From Pseudoflavonifractor intestinihominis (GTDB lineage Bacteria; Bacillota; Clostridia; Oscillospirales; Oscillospiraceae): a stretch of 64,000 nucleotides of DNA. The position numbers and the translations under genes were made by a program. Of the stretch, positions 26,701 through 35,491 are shown piece by piece. Numbering within the stretch: position 1 is the first letter of the stretch; every line of letters starts with the position of its first letter. Location: assembly GCF_040096055.1 (NCBI RefSeq), contig NZ_JBBMFK010000008.1:1-64000 (forward strand), written 5' to 3'. The notes under the pieces are model-generated. The model made no database searches and was not told the origin of the DNA. It saw only the letters and a list, made by a program, of their open reading frames with translations.

Positions 26701-28190
26701 AGTACGACGACTTCGGCAAGGAGAACAGCTGGTTCATGCCCATGAAGCTCATCACCGAGCCGGGCGCGCGCAACGACGCCTATCTGGACTTCATTGCGGA
26801 TGAGGTGGGCGACCACATCGGCGACAAGACCAACTCCCCCTCCAACATCGAGGCCTGGTCCTACCTGCCCGACGTGTTCTTCCCCTACAACCGGGCCAAC
26901 GACGCCTGGAAGTACATGACCTATATCCTCAGCGTGAAGGACGATCCCCACGAGCGGCCCAGCCAGGGCACCAACGGCGACTACCCCGAGATCTCCTTCA
27001 CCATCATCTCCCAGACCGTGGAGGGCATGATGGGCATGGAGGCCGACGCCTACAACCACAAGGTGGTCACCGCGCCCCGCCTGCCCGACGAGGTTCGCAA
27101 CGTGTCCGTCAAGTATATCCAGATGGGCGACCACGAGCTGGACCTGGCCCACGACGGCCTGACCAAGAGCACCCTGACCAACCACAGCGAGAACGCCCTG
27201 GAGTGGGAGGCCCGGTTCTACGGCGAGTACAAGTATGTCAACGTGGACGGCGTCCAGCTGTCCGCCCAGCAGAAGGACGTCAACGGCGTGACCGTGAGCT
27301 ATGTCACCGTCCCCGTGGCGGCCAACGGCACCGTGGTCTGTGAGGCCACCAACGAGGTGGACACCTCCGATGTGAGCTCCGCTCCCACCAGCACCGTGAC
27401 TGTGAACGACGCCGCCAACGGCACCGTCACCGTCAACAAGGACTACGCCACCATGGGCAGCACCGTGGTCATCACCGCCGTCCCCGCCCAAGGCTACGTT
27501 CTGGACAGCCTGAAGGCTGTGGACGCCAGCGGCAGCGAGCTGACCCTCCGGGCGCTGGCCAGCGGCGGGTACGCCTTCACCATGCCCGGCAGCAAGGTCA
27601 CTGTCACCGCTGTCTTTGCCCCTGAGGGCGGCGGGGCAGAGGAGGGCTTCACCGACGTGCCCGACGGCGTGTGGTACTCCGAGGCAGTGGCGTACGTCAC
27701 CGGGCAGGGCCTGATGAACGGCACCGGCGAGACCACCTTCAGCCCCATGCTGTCCATGAGCCGCGCCATGCTGGTGACCGTGCTCTACCGCCTGGAGGGC
27801 GAGCCTCAGGCAGGCGCGTGCCCCTTCACCGACGTGCCCGGCGGCACCTGGTACACCGATGCAGTGGCCTGGGCGGCTGCCAACGGCATCGTCACCGGCG
27901 TCAGCGACACCCGCTTCGCCCCCGAGGACGAGATCACCCGCGAGTCCCTGGCGGTCATTCTGTACCGGTATGCGGCATGGAAGGACCTGGCCCAGGGCGA
28001 GGCCGGCGACCTGACCGTCTTTGCCGACGGCGCTTCCGTCTCCGGCTGGGCGGCTGACGCCACGGCCTGGGCCGTAGGCCGGGGCATCCTCACCGGCAAG
28101 AGCGGAAACGCGCTGGACCCCCAGGGCACCGCCACCCGCGCTGAGGTCGCCATGATGCTCATGCGGTTCCACCGCGGGATGCAGGCATAA
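23706..28190 (+). CDS. Giant SLH-anchored multi-module glycosidase-like protein
   Basis: 1494 residues, exported (signal peptide to about residue 29, ALAA). Module order: three tandem CBM-like beta-sandwiches that each open with N-x-x-x-(N/D)-P (starting near residues 34, 168 and 496), with an Ig-like stretch between the second and third; an Ig-like linker to ~725; a helical domain ~730-1220 (NENWNMFHTFAAFASESRDW, SGDRRYIEDETMWNFY, WSYLPDVFFPYNRANDAW) that looks like an (alpha/alpha)6-barrel glycosidase; an InlB-type/bacterial repeat ~1228-1300; and three SLH modules ~1311-1488. The glycosidase family is not recognised. GTG at 23706 follows ATGAGGAGG. It ends the ABC/alpha-galactosidase operon, suggesting it releases the sugar that the importer takes up. 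Confidence 0.8.
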   Translation: MKKTAKRACSLLCVLAMLLGLLPGAALAAEGPNLVQNPDFLTEDNWEFVNGGVSGGHFYLDEDGRVSQKITIPADGTYAVSGKLATASGTVDCTFGVKMADGDVLKEEQLASGLDYDLIELGTFDLQQDDVIEVYATRSATGNWVNGNGIKVVDVNYPEPAPDYSGNLLQDPGFENGGTGWYFANSKGDGTPQRSGSGIQTNNPHTGSRGFFLDGGESNAIRQTVTVPYNGCYTTSAYIATGGSGAVFGIKDSGDQVLDSATLPNGATYSAPHALKTLELKQGDEVTVYVTGGSAWTNGDDISFAYDFSQVAYNLLSGLTLEGTTSVRLPWAGDYIFTADITGGTVTVNGQEVADGKLSLTGLELDSMAEIVVSDGCTVENASLTLDTSSIPNEAPTATDVAFTGILHSGQILTGSYTFTDTDEGQGGKEGVTAFRWLSADAIDGEYTAIEGETGKTLALTDDLDGKYIKFEVTPVDGYGKAGETVTTEAQGPVVINYVRNPGLEIESSYQPVGWATKNGGSMPNNFNDARGGFRFARIFAGDSDAEVYYTADIPMTANYTAGAWINTDTAAGTLGVRTTSGAVLQEITLPATSGEYQFVELTFAAEGGTQVEFYLKGAEGCSQIYGDDFQILYKDKENLPEFVTLHAFDVEGATSVKMDNDAKTIAVTVPYETDVTALTVTSKVSEGATIQPASGSAVDFSEPVEFTITNGSSSATWTVTVTVAEKCLVLTSDNEILTEGFNWAVQKTNQFVMTGKSGLINKSESGAGTGPVDYMPSYWAGYYDRTAFYGRDFVHQAVGGQIVGLWNENWNMFHTFAAFASESRDWYTGWAFNFDGSIYTLDYKNDNNFVREVPAQFELVEKAYKQYLWSGDRRYIEDETMWNFYTKVMTDFVELHDTNGNGIAEGTGGGIFSGSCTYNERGGQPIIEAGDAIGSQYQATLAYAAMLKERGELEESEAWYAKADELKRYFNEEWSVMPDDEDGTGLYARALSTDGVTKYDDFGKENSWFMPMKLITEPGARNDAYLDFIADEVGDHIGDKTNSPSNIEAWSYLPDVFFPYNRANDAWKYMTYILSVKDDPHERPSQGTNGDYPEISFTIISQTVEGMMGMEADAYNHKVVTAPRLPDEVRNVSVKYIQMGDHELDLAHDGLTKSTLTNHSENALEWEARFYGEYKYVNVDGVQLSAQQKDVNGVTVSYVTVPVAANGTVVCEATNEVDTSDVSSAPTSTVTVNDAANGTVTVNKDYATMGSTVVITAVPAQGYVLDSLKAVDASGSELTLRALASGGYAFTMPGSKVTVTAVFAPEGGGAEEGFTDVPDGVWYSEAVAYVTGQGLMNGTGETTFSPMLSMSRAMLVTVLYRLEGEPQAGACPFTDVPGGTWYTDAVAWAAANGIVTGVSDTRFAPEDEITRESLAVILYRYAAWKDLAQGEAGDLTVFADGASVSGWAADATAWAVGRGILTGKSGNALDPQGTATRAEVAMMLMRFHRGMQA

Positions 28191-28271
28191 CGGCAGCCCT
28201 CGCCCCGGCGGTCCCCAGGCGTAGATCAGCCATCGCCGGGACGGCCTCTGTTCCGCGATTGCATCGGACAT

Positions 28272-28316
28272 AAAAAACTCCGTGCTTTCCTGTACAGGAA
28301 AGCACGGAGTTTTTGT
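28272..28316. terminator. Bidirectional terminator
   Basis: A perfect 21-bp stem (28273-28293 with 28294-28314) starts in an A-run and ends in a T-run. It separates the rightward glycosidase operon from the leftward helicase gene. Confidence 0.92.
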
Positions 28317-28352
28317 TCTCTCAGGCCGGTCTGCCCGCTCCGGCCGCTGCCT

Positions 28353-31300
28353 CTATTCCTGGGAGAGGACATAGTAGCCCGGGCGGCTCTGGCTGAGCCG
28401 TCCCCGCTCCAGGCCGTAGGCCAGGCCGCCGCTCATGGCCTGGCGCATGGGACCGCCCAGGCGGGTGTAGCCCAGCAGGCGGGCGGCCTCCCGGATCAGG
28501 TCCTCCTCGGGAAGGCCCACCTGCCGCCGCAGCACCGCCACGGCGGCATTGGCGATCTCCTGCACCGGCAGATCTCTGGCGTCCCGTTTATCCTCCGCCT
28601 CGCCGCCTGTGCGGAATTCCGTATAGCTGTCCGGCTCCTGGGACGGCGCCCAATAGAAGCGGCCGTCCTGCTGGGCGGTGGTCCTGGCCCCGAGGGTGGA
28701 CAGCAGCGTCTGGAGATGGTTCTGCATCCGGGAGCCCGCCCTGGCGATGCCGAAGCTCTGCACGGTACGGCGGATCAGCAGCGCCTCGCTGACGGGGCCT
28801 TCCTGGTCGATCACCTGGCGGAGCACACTGAGGATCAGCCGCTGATTTCTGGGCAGAAGGAAGTCATCCGCGCTGAGGGGCCTGGCCTTGGGCTTTGCCG
28901 GCCGGTAGGGCGTCCCTTCCTGCTCCTGCACAGGTCCGGCCTCGATCACCGCCGCAGCGGCATCCACGTTCTGCTCGATCCCTGCGTGCTCCGGGGCAGA
29001 TACAGGGGCGGTCGGAACGGCCTGGGCCTCCTCCAGCTCCTTCAGGTGCGCCAGCAGGCGCTCCATCTCCTTTTTGCGCTGCTCCAGCCAGTCCATGGTC
29101 CAGATCCGGTACAGCCGCCAGCCCAGACGCTCCAGCACCATGCGCTGGGCCAGCTCCCGGTCCCTGGTGGTGCGGGCGTCCCGGTAGTTCCCGCCGTCCA
29201 GCAGGATGCCCGCCAGATACTGTTCCGGATGGCCGGGGTCCACCACCCCGATGTCCAGCCGGTACTTGGAGTGGCCCACCATGCACTGAGTGCGGTACCC
29301 GTTTTCCTCCAGTACGGCGCAGATGTCCCGGGCGATCCCGCTGATCTCCGTCCCTGCGTCGCCGGCAGAGGCGGCGTTCTCCTTCAGCGTGCCGCTGGCG
29401 GCATAGGCCAGGAAGTCCTTCAGCGCCGCCACGCCCTGGGCCGGACTGCGGGACAGGTCGATCTGGTCGGGCCGCAGCGTGGCGTAGACCACCATCTCCT
29501 GCCGCGCCCGGGACACCGCCACGTTCAGGCGGCGCCAGCCGCCCTCCCGGTTCAGCGGGCCGAAGTTCATGGTCACATGGCCCTGCTCGTCCGGGCCGTA
29601 TCCGATGGAGAAGAGGATCACGTCCCGCTCGTCGCCCTGCACGTTCTCCAGGTTCTTGATGAACAGCGGCTCCGGGCTGTGGTAGGCCCACTCCTCCAGG
29701 GTACTGTCCGTCCTGCACGCCTCGTCCAGCAGGTCGCTGATCAGGTTCTGCTGATTGATGTTGAAGGTCACCACGCCCACAGAGCGCCCCTTCAGCGCGG
29801 GGTCATGGGCCCGGCGGGACAGCTCGGCCACCACCGCCTCCGCCTCGCCCCGGTTCTGCCTGGTCTTGCCCCGGTCGAAGCAGCCGTCCACATGGACCAG
29901 CCGGACCATGCTCTCCCGGTCGTTGACCGAGGGGAAGGTGTACAGCCGGTTGTCATAGAACTCCCGGTTGGAGAAGGCGATCAGGCTCTCATGCTGGCTG
30001 CGGTAGTGCCACAGCAGGTGGCTCTGGGGCATGTTCAGCGCCAGGCAGTCGTCCAGGATGCTCTCCAGGTCCTCCTGCTCCAGGTTCTCCTCGTCCACCG
30101 TGTTGCTGGTGAAGAAGCTGGTGGGCGGCATCTGCTTGGGGTCGCCCACCACGACGGCGTTCTCGCCTCGGGCCAGGGCCCCCACCGCCTTGCAGGTGGG
30201 CAGCTGGGAGGCCTCGTCGAAGACCACCAGGTCAAATAGCTTGTGTCCGGGGTCCAGATACTGGGCCACTGAGAGGGGGCTCATCAGCATGCAGGGGCAC
30301 AGGAGGGGCAGCAGGGTGGGGATCTGGTCAAAGAGCCTGCGGAGGCTGACGCCCCGGCCGCCGCTGCGGATGGCCCGCTGCAGGATGCCCACCTCGGAGC
30401 TGCCGGCGGCCGTCTGGGTGAAGTCGGGCACATTGGCCGCCAGGCGGCAGAAGATCTCCGTCTGGGCCAGCCTGGTGAGCTGGTCATCCAGCTGCCGGAA
30501 CTGCCGAATCTTTTCGTTGAAGATAGCGCCGGAAAAGTGGCGCAGCGCCGGGTCTCCGTCCACAATGGAGGAGATCAGGGCCACAGCCGCGGCCCTGCGC
30601 CAGGCGGGAAGCACCTGGTCGTGGGGCAGACCGCCGGAGTAGGCGTCCACAAGGCTCCCCATCTCCAGCTCTCTCGCCCCAGCGCAGGCCTCGTTCCAGA
30701 CGCACCAGTCCTTCAGACCCTCCAGTCCGTCCGCCGCCTCCCGGCACGCCTGTCCCATCTCGTCGATGGTCATGGCGGCACAGCGGGTCTGGTCGGGCTG
30801 GAGCAGGGGCAGCAGTTTCTCCCAGTCCGCCCGGACGGCGGTGCACGCCTGCCGCAGCTCCTGGGCCAGGGGGATCAGCTGGCTCTGGCCGCCCAGCTTG
30901 GCGGGCGTGTCCCGGTCGGTGAGCTGGCGCAGCCCGGCGCAGAGGTCCCTGGCCTGGCCCGTCATGGCCCGGAGCGCATCCGGAGCATTCTCATTGAGCC
31001 CATTCAGGGCCGCACCCAGGGTCTGGTGGAGCGCTCCGGCCTGCTGCATCTCGCTGCGGTAGGTCTCCAGCAGCGTCAGGTCCTGTTCCAGACTGGCCTT
31101 GTCCACGCCGCCCCTGGCATGGGGCGCCAGCAGCTTGACAACCCGGCCCTGTCCCAGCATCCGGGGCAGAACCCACTGCAGCGAGGCCTGTGTCCAGGCA
31201 GCCTTGAGCTGTACGGCGTCCTGCTGGAGAAAGCTGTCCTTCCACCGGACGGAGAGCGCCTGTCCCGCCTGCTGGGCCGCCTTGATATGCTGAGAAAACC

Positions 31301-34163
31301 GGTCGATGTTCCCCAGCAGCTCCTCAAAGGCCCCCTCCCGGGTCCAGGCGGCGGGGAGCTCCAGCCAGTCCAGCAACTGTCCGGCAAACTGGAACTGCTT
31401 TTCCCACTGGGCGGCCTGCCGGGGCACAGGCTGGCCGGTGGCTCCGGCCAGCGCCTTCCCGGCGGCCTCCAGCCGGTCCAGGTCCTGCAAGAAGTTCTGG
31501 AGATTGCCGGCGATGTCGGTGCGCAGCGTGGGGCTGTACTCCCTCCGGCCCAGCAGGCGCAGCGGATGGCCGGAGGGGTGCCCCACCTCCCGTCCGGCGG
31601 CCACCAGGCGGCCCGCAGCCTGCTCCTGGACCGTCAGCCGCTCCCGGGAGGCCGACCGGATAAAGTCCTCCGTCAGAGGGGCGATGGCGGGCGCCTCCCG
31701 GTTGTCCTCGTAGAGGCCCACCAGTTCGAACAGCGTGTGCCCGCAGGGGCGGGGCATATGCAGGGCCTGGGCGTATTCGTCCAGCTCCTTCCGCAGCGCG
31801 GCGGTCTGGGCGGCCTTTTTCTCCCAGGACTCCTTGGGTTTCCCCCGGGTCACCTCGGTGGCCGCCTTCAGCTGGTCCAACACGTCCCGCTTTTTCGACT
31901 TGTTGGAGTGGAGCTCCAGGCAGAAGGCCCCGATCCCGATGGCGTCCAGCCGCTTCTGCACCACAGAGAGGGCCGCCATCTTCTCCGCCACAAACAGCAC
32001 GGTCTTGCCCTGGGCCAGGGCGTTGGCGATGAGGGCGGTAATGGTCTGGGATTTTCCGGTGCCGGGCGGGCCGTGGAGCACAAAGCTCCTGCCCGCCGCC
32101 GCCTGCTGGATGGCGTAGAGCTGGGAGGCGTCCGCGGGGATGGGCAGCAGGGTGCCCTCCTCCTCCACTCTGGCGTCGGACTCCATGGCCCCGTCGGCCC
32201 AGACCAGCTTCCCGTCGATCAGGCTGCGCACCAGCTTGTTGCGCTGCAGGTCATCCGCCCGGTTTCTCAGGTCGTTCCACATCACGAACTGGGTAAAGGA
32301 GAAGAGGCCCAAAAACGCGGTCTCCACCACATCCCAGCGGGGCTGGTCCATGACCGCCCTGCGGATCACGGCGTACACCGCCCGCAGATTCACCCCGTGG
32401 TCGTCCTGGGGAAGGGGGTCCAGCCCGCTCACCGTGATGCCGAAGTCCTGCTTGAGCATCTCCAGCAGGGTGATATTCATCTGGGGCTCCTCGTCCCGCA
32501 GCCGGATGACATACCCCTTGACAGCCGACTTGCGCACGATCTCCACCGGCAGCAGCACCAGCGGCGCATAGCGGGGGCGCTCGCTGGCCCTGCTCTCGTA
32601 CCAGCGGAGCAGGCCCAGGGCCAGGTACAGGGTGTTGGCGCCGTTCTCCTCCAGGGAGGTGCGGGCGGTGCGGTAGAGCCGGGTGACAGCGTGGGCCAGC
32701 TCCGTCTCGTTCAGCGCGGACCTGAGGCGCTTGTTCTCAAACTCCGCCTGGATCAGCTGGCGGTATTCTCCCAGGTCCGCGAACTGCTCCGGGTCGCGGC
32801 GGTAGGCCTCCCGCTTGGTCCACTCCTGGGGCCGGGGACTGATGCCGTACTCCTCCCCGGAGGAGAGCATGTCCTCCAGCTTCCCCAGGGAGTCGGCCAG
32901 CAGGGGGACCACATTCTGGGTCAGGCGAAGGTTGAGCAGCGTGTTGCGCAGGCCCAGATCCAGCAGCTTGCGCTCCCACTGGGCCACCTTGCCCACCGCG
33001 GCGGCAGGGCTCTCTCCCACCTGGACGGCCTGCTCCCTGTCCTTGGGCGCGCTGGTGATCTCCTCTTCATCCCGGGGCTGGGAGACCACCCTCCAGCCGT
33101 CTTCCGTGCGGATGCGCTGGGGGATGGGGCGAATGCCGCTGAGGCGGGCTCTCCGGACGTCGACGATGTACTCCAACGGCGTATTCAGCTCCCGCTCCGC
33201 CGTGGCGCAGGCCTCGTCAAAGGACACCTTCTTTCCGGCGGTCAGCACGGTGCACTCCACCACCGCCATCTCTCCGATCCCGTCGGACAGCCGCTTGGTC
33301 AGCAGGGCCGGGTCGTCCTGGACCGCCTCGGGGAAGGTCTGGTTCTCCAGCCACACCCCGGCAAAGGCGTGGCCGGGCAGGAAGATCACCAGGGGATTGA
33401 GCCCAATGGCCTCCAGGCAGGCGGCATAGAGCAGGGTCAGCTCCAGGCAGTTTCCCTTCTTCTCCTGGATTATTCTGTCGCACAGCCGCACCCGCTGGCC
33501 CACCGTCTCAAAGCTGGCCGGCATGATGGAGTAGACGATGTTCTGCTCCTGGATCGCCGCGTAGACGGAGGCGGCCTGAAGCCGCACCCGGTTGGGGTTT
33601 TCCCGGAGATAGGCATCCTGAGAGGGGTCGTCCGTCCACTGTTTCAGGAATTCCGCGGCACGCGACGTCAGCTTGGATACCTCGGGGTGGTTGGGCGTGA
33701 TAAACGCCGTGACCAGCTCGGGATAGTAGCCCACACCGTGCCACTCGTCAAAGGCCAGGACCGTCAGTTCTCTGCGGCACTCCGCCAGGGTCTCGCCGTC
33801 GTGGAGCAGGCGCAGGGTGATGGACCCGCTGACCCGCTCGGTCAGGCCGGACAGCATGTCCGCGGAGGCATACACCGGGAGCCGCTGCAGTACAAACTCG
33901 GACTGGGCGGGGATCTGCTCGATCAGCTGGGAGAAGGGCAGCAGAACCCCTTCCGGATCGCTCTCCACCGTCAGCGTGAGCCCCTGCAGGTTCTGGTCCG
34001 TGTGGTTCTGGATAATCAGCTGGGATAAAATGGGGAGTCTGTTCTGCTGCAGCGCATAGTTGACCACGGGAGTGAGCTGCGGCTGCAGGGAAATCGTGCT
34101 CTCCTCTGCCGGAGCCTGGGGCTGTTCGCTGGTGCTGGTCGTGACGGATGCGACATCTTCCAT
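28353..34163 (-). CDS. DUF4011/DUF3320-type giant superfamily I helicase
   Basis: 1936 residues, cytosolic. The N-terminal region (~45-370) carries a transglutaminase-like segment (KKGNCLELTLLYAACLEAIGL, then LPGHAFAGVWLE). Next come the DUF4011 region (KVAQWERKLLDLGLRNTLLNLR), a split SF1 helicase core with Walker A GPPGTGKSQT (Lys704) and motif II VVFDEASQLP, then GDPKQMPP and LNVAVSRARQEMVVYATLRP. A C-terminal MTES_1575-like endonuclease-fold domain (LLDGGNYRDARTTRDRE, LGWRLYRIWTMDW) and a DUF3320-like winged tail follow. Such proteins are suspected of roles in DNA repair or defence; the function is not established. ATG at 34163 follows AGGAGGG. It has its own promoter and no partner gene. 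Confidence 0.88.
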   Translation of the reverse strand: MEDVASVTTSTSEQPQAPAEESTISLQPQLTPVVNYALQQNRLPILSQLIIQNHTDQNLQGLTLTVESDPEGVLLPFSQLIEQIPAQSEFVLQRLPVYASADMLSGLTERVSGSITLRLLHDGETLAECRRELTVLAFDEWHGVGYYPELVTAFITPNHPEVSKLTSRAAEFLKQWTDDPSQDAYLRENPNRVRLQAASVYAAIQEQNIVYSIMPASFETVGQRVRLCDRIIQEKKGNCLELTLLYAACLEAIGLNPLVIFLPGHAFAGVWLENQTFPEAVQDDPALLTKRLSDGIGEMAVVECTVLTAGKKVSFDEACATAERELNTPLEYIVDVRRARLSGIRPIPQRIRTEDGWRVVSQPRDEEEITSAPKDREQAVQVGESPAAAVGKVAQWERKLLDLGLRNTLLNLRLTQNVVPLLADSLGKLEDMLSSGEEYGISPRPQEWTKREAYRRDPEQFADLGEYRQLIQAEFENKRLRSALNETELAHAVTRLYRTARTSLEENGANTLYLALGLLRWYESRASERPRYAPLVLLPVEIVRKSAVKGYVIRLRDEEPQMNITLLEMLKQDFGITVSGLDPLPQDDHGVNLRAVYAVIRRAVMDQPRWDVVETAFLGLFSFTQFVMWNDLRNRADDLQRNKLVRSLIDGKLVWADGAMESDARVEEEGTLLPIPADASQLYAIQQAAAGRSFVLHGPPGTGKSQTITALIANALAQGKTVLFVAEKMAALSVVQKRLDAIGIGAFCLELHSNKSKKRDVLDQLKAATEVTRGKPKESWEKKAAQTAALRKELDEYAQALHMPRPCGHTLFELVGLYEDNREAPAIAPLTEDFIRSASRERLTVQEQAAGRLVAAGREVGHPSGHPLRLLGRREYSPTLRTDIAGNLQNFLQDLDRLEAAGKALAGATGQPVPRQAAQWEKQFQFAGQLLDWLELPAAWTREGAFEELLGNIDRFSQHIKAAQQAGQALSVRWKDSFLQQDAVQLKAAWTQASLQWVLPRMLGQGRVVKLLAPHARGGVDKASLEQDLTLLETYRSEMQQAGALHQTLGAALNGLNENAPDALRAMTGQARDLCAGLRQLTDRDTPAKLGGQSQLIPLAQELRQACTAVRADWEKLLPLLQPDQTRCAAMTIDEMGQACREAADGLEGLKDWCVWNEACAGARELEMGSLVDAYSGGLPHDQVLPAWRRAAAVALISSIVDGDPALRHFSGAIFNEKIRQFRQLDDQLTRLAQTEIFCRLAANVPDFTQTAAGSSEVGILQRAIRSGGRGVSLRRLFDQIPTLLPLLCPCMLMSPLSVAQYLDPGHKLFDLVVFDEASQLPTCKAVGALARGENAVVVGDPKQMPPTSFFTSNTVDEENLEQEDLESILDDCLALNMPQSHLLWHYRSQHESLIAFSNREFYDNRLYTFPSVNDRESMVRLVHVDGCFDRGKTRQNRGEAEAVVAELSRRAHDPALKGRSVGVVTFNINQQNLISDLLDEACRTDSTLEEWAYHSPEPLFIKNLENVQGDERDVILFSIGYGPDEQGHVTMNFGPLNREGGWRRLNVAVSRARQEMVVYATLRPDQIDLSRSPAQGVAALKDFLAYAASGTLKENAASAGDAGTEISGIARDICAVLEENGYRTQCMVGHSKYRLDIGVVDPGHPEQYLAGILLDGGNYRDARTTRDRELAQRMVLERLGWRLYRIWTMDWLEQRKKEMERLLAHLKELEEAQAVPTAPVSAPEHAGIEQNVDAAAAVIEAGPVQEQEGTPYRPAKPKARPLSADDFLLPRNQRLILSVLRQVIDQEGPVSEALLIRRTVQSFGIARAGSRMQNHLQTLLSTLGARTTAQQDGRFYWAPSQEPDSYTEFRTGGEAEDKRDARDLPVQEIANAAVAVLRRQVGLPEEDLIREAARLLGYTRLGGPMRQAMSGGLAYGLERGRLSQSRPGYYVLSQE

Positions 34164-34250
34164 GGCAAAACCCTCCTGGCCGTCCACACTGGGGGTGCGG
34201 ACTTTTCTTGTGCCGGAAATCCGGGGATGTTCGAGTGATTATGTCATAAT

Positions 34251-34279
34251 ATTATACCGCTTCTTGTTTATTCCAGCAA
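34251..34279 (-). promoter_or_regulatory. Promoter of the helicase gene
   Basis: Minus strand: TTGCTG (34279-34274), 17 bp, TATAAT (34256-34251), about 88 bases upstream of the ATG. Confidence 0.7.
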
Positions 34280-34362
34280 GATGGAAGCCGGTAAGAGGGC
34301 AGCGGATTATATCCGGCCCGCTGTGATCCCCCCTGTACACAGAGCGCCTCAACACGCCGCAT

Positions 34363-34397
34363 GAAAACAGCCCGCTCCGTCAAAGGGGAGCGGGCTG
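34363..34397 (-). terminator. Terminator of the RpiR gene
   Basis: Read leftward: an 11-bp stem (34397-34387 with 34379-34369) with a 7-nt loop, followed by a TTTT run. A second small hairpin (GGGCTGC/GCAGCCC, 34426-34443) lies closer to the stop. Confidence 0.7.
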
Positions 34398-34453
34398 TTC
34401 AGCCTGTCGAAAAAGTCTTTTTGACGGGCTGCCGCAGCAGCCCGCTTTTGCTT

Positions 34454-35233
34454 TCATTTTTTCCCGAGTACGTGGGAGTAGCACTGTGCGATCAGGCTGC
34501 CCACCAGCTGAAGCTGGTAGGGGTGGGATACCTGGGTCTGGGTGGAGTCGAACCAGATCACTTCATCGTACGCCGGATTGGTCTTTGCGCTCTCATCACT
34601 GGTAATAAAATAGATCTTAGGCCGCTGGGTGCGGCGGTCCGTCTGATGCCTCGGCATGCCGTAGTCATAATAGATGCCGGTATAGCTGAAGATGATGAGC
34701 AGCTCGTCCGGGCCGGCGGTGGCCAGGCACTCCGACTGCTCCGAAAAGCGGACCTTGGTGGTGGCGATCTTGCCCAGCATGGCCAGGTCACACTGCAGGT
34801 TCATGGCCACGGTCTCCGCCTTGAGCATGCCGAAGATGGCGATCTTCTGATAGCGGCGGATGTCGTTGGCCAGGCGGTAAAGCCGCTCCATATCCAGGCT
34901 CTTGCGCACCCGCTCCAGGCTGTCATGCACCGCGGATACATACTCGTCCCGCTGCACGTCCGGGTCAGGGGCCTGGGACCAGGTCTCAAAATTCAAAGAG
35001 GTGGTGGAGAACAGCTCCTTGAGCTCCATATAGTCCCGCAGGCCGATGTCCCTGCAAAACCGGCTGATGGAGCTGGTGGAGACATAGGTCTTTGCGGCCA
35101 GATCGCGGATGGAGTCGTGCTTGATCTCCTCCAGATGCTCCAGGATATAGGCCGCGATCTGACCGTTGGTGGTGTTGCTCCTGCTGCTTACCATCTCGGA
35201 CAGGACCATGATCGGAAGCTTGCCGTAAAACAC
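34454..35233 (-). CDS. RpiR/MurR-family transcriptional regulator
   Basis: A 259-residue cytosolic regulator. An N-terminal HTH_6 domain (NGQIAAYILEHL, IRDLAAKTYVSTSSISRFCRDIGLRDY, residues ~22-67) precedes a SIS sugar-phosphate-binding domain (ANDIRRYQKIAIFGMLKAETVAMNLQCDLAMLG, then ELLIIFSYTG). Start: GTG at 35233 after GAGGTGG. It is divergent from the GH3 gene; two identical palindromes lie between them and are likely its binding sites. The ligand is probably a phosphosugar derived from the GH3 substrate. Confidence 0.88.
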   Translation of the reverse strand: MFYGKLPIMVLSEMVSSRSNTTNGQIAAYILEHLEEIKHDSIRDLAAKTYVSTSSISRFCRDIGLRDYMELKELFSTTSLNFETWSQAPDPDVQRDEYVSAVHDSLERVRKSLDMERLYRLANDIRRYQKIAIFGMLKAETVAMNLQCDLAMLGKIATTKVRFSEQSECLATAGPDELLIIFSYTGIYYDYGMPRHQTDRRTQRPKIYFITSDESAKTNPAYDEVIWFDSTQTQVSHPYQLQLVGSLIAQCYSHVLGKK

Positions 35234-35278
35234 TGTTCCACCTCATTTCGCCGCTATTGTCCCTGTGTATTTATAAGA

Positions 35279-35307
35279 ATTATACCATATTTCACATTTT
35301 GTGTCTA
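35279..35307 (-). promoter_or_regulatory. Promoter of the RpiR gene
   Basis: Minus strand: TAGACA (35307-35302), 17 bp, TATAAT (35284-35279), 46 bases before the GTG start. Confidence 0.75.
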
Positions 35308-35410
35308 CCGACAGCGGGGCCATCAGGCGCTTTCAGCCGGCGTGGCCGGGACATGAAGGGGGTATTCGGCACGGGACGGCAAGCTGCAATTTTGCTGCCA
35401 AGTCGATCCG

Positions 35411-35427
35411 GTTTCAATGATTGAAAC
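35411..35427. promoter_or_regulatory. Palindromic operator, copy 1
   Basis: GTTTCAATGATTGAAAC is a 17-bp palindrome around one central base. The same core recurs at 35443-35457, centre-to-centre 31 bp, i.e. about three helical turns on the same face of DNA. RpiR-family dimers are a fitting reader. Confidence 0.7.
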
Positions 35428-35442
35428 AGGGCCCGGTTTTTG

Positions 35443-35457
35443 TTTCAATGATTGAAA
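35443..35457. promoter_or_regulatory. Palindromic operator, copy 2
   Basis: TTTCAATGATTGAAA, identical to the core of copy 1, ends 5 bases before the -35 box of the GH3 promoter. That position suits activation, or looping with copy 1. Confidence 0.7.
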
Positions 35458-35462
35458 ATCCG

Positions 35463-35491
35463 TTGATAGGGGTGGCTGTTTTTGCTATTTT
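35463..35491 (+). promoter_or_regulatory. Promoter of the GH3 gene
   Basis: TTGATA (35463-35468), 17 bp, TATTTT (35486-35491), about 90 bases before the ATG at 35584. Confidence 0.6.

Noticed and set aside
23472..28271. 1599-codon open frame antisense to the SLH glycosidase
   Set aside because: Same shadow effect; the composition is not protein-like and the sense gene is clear.
30537..34028. 1163-codon open frame antisense to the helicase
   Set aside because: Shadow frame; Gly/Gln/Leu-rich with no recognisable motif.
34398..34425. GTCGAAAAAG/CTTTTTGAC near-palindrome as an RpiR operator
   Set aside because: It lies downstream of the RpiR gene, differs from the paired palindromes at 35411 and 35443, and is more likely part of the terminator region.
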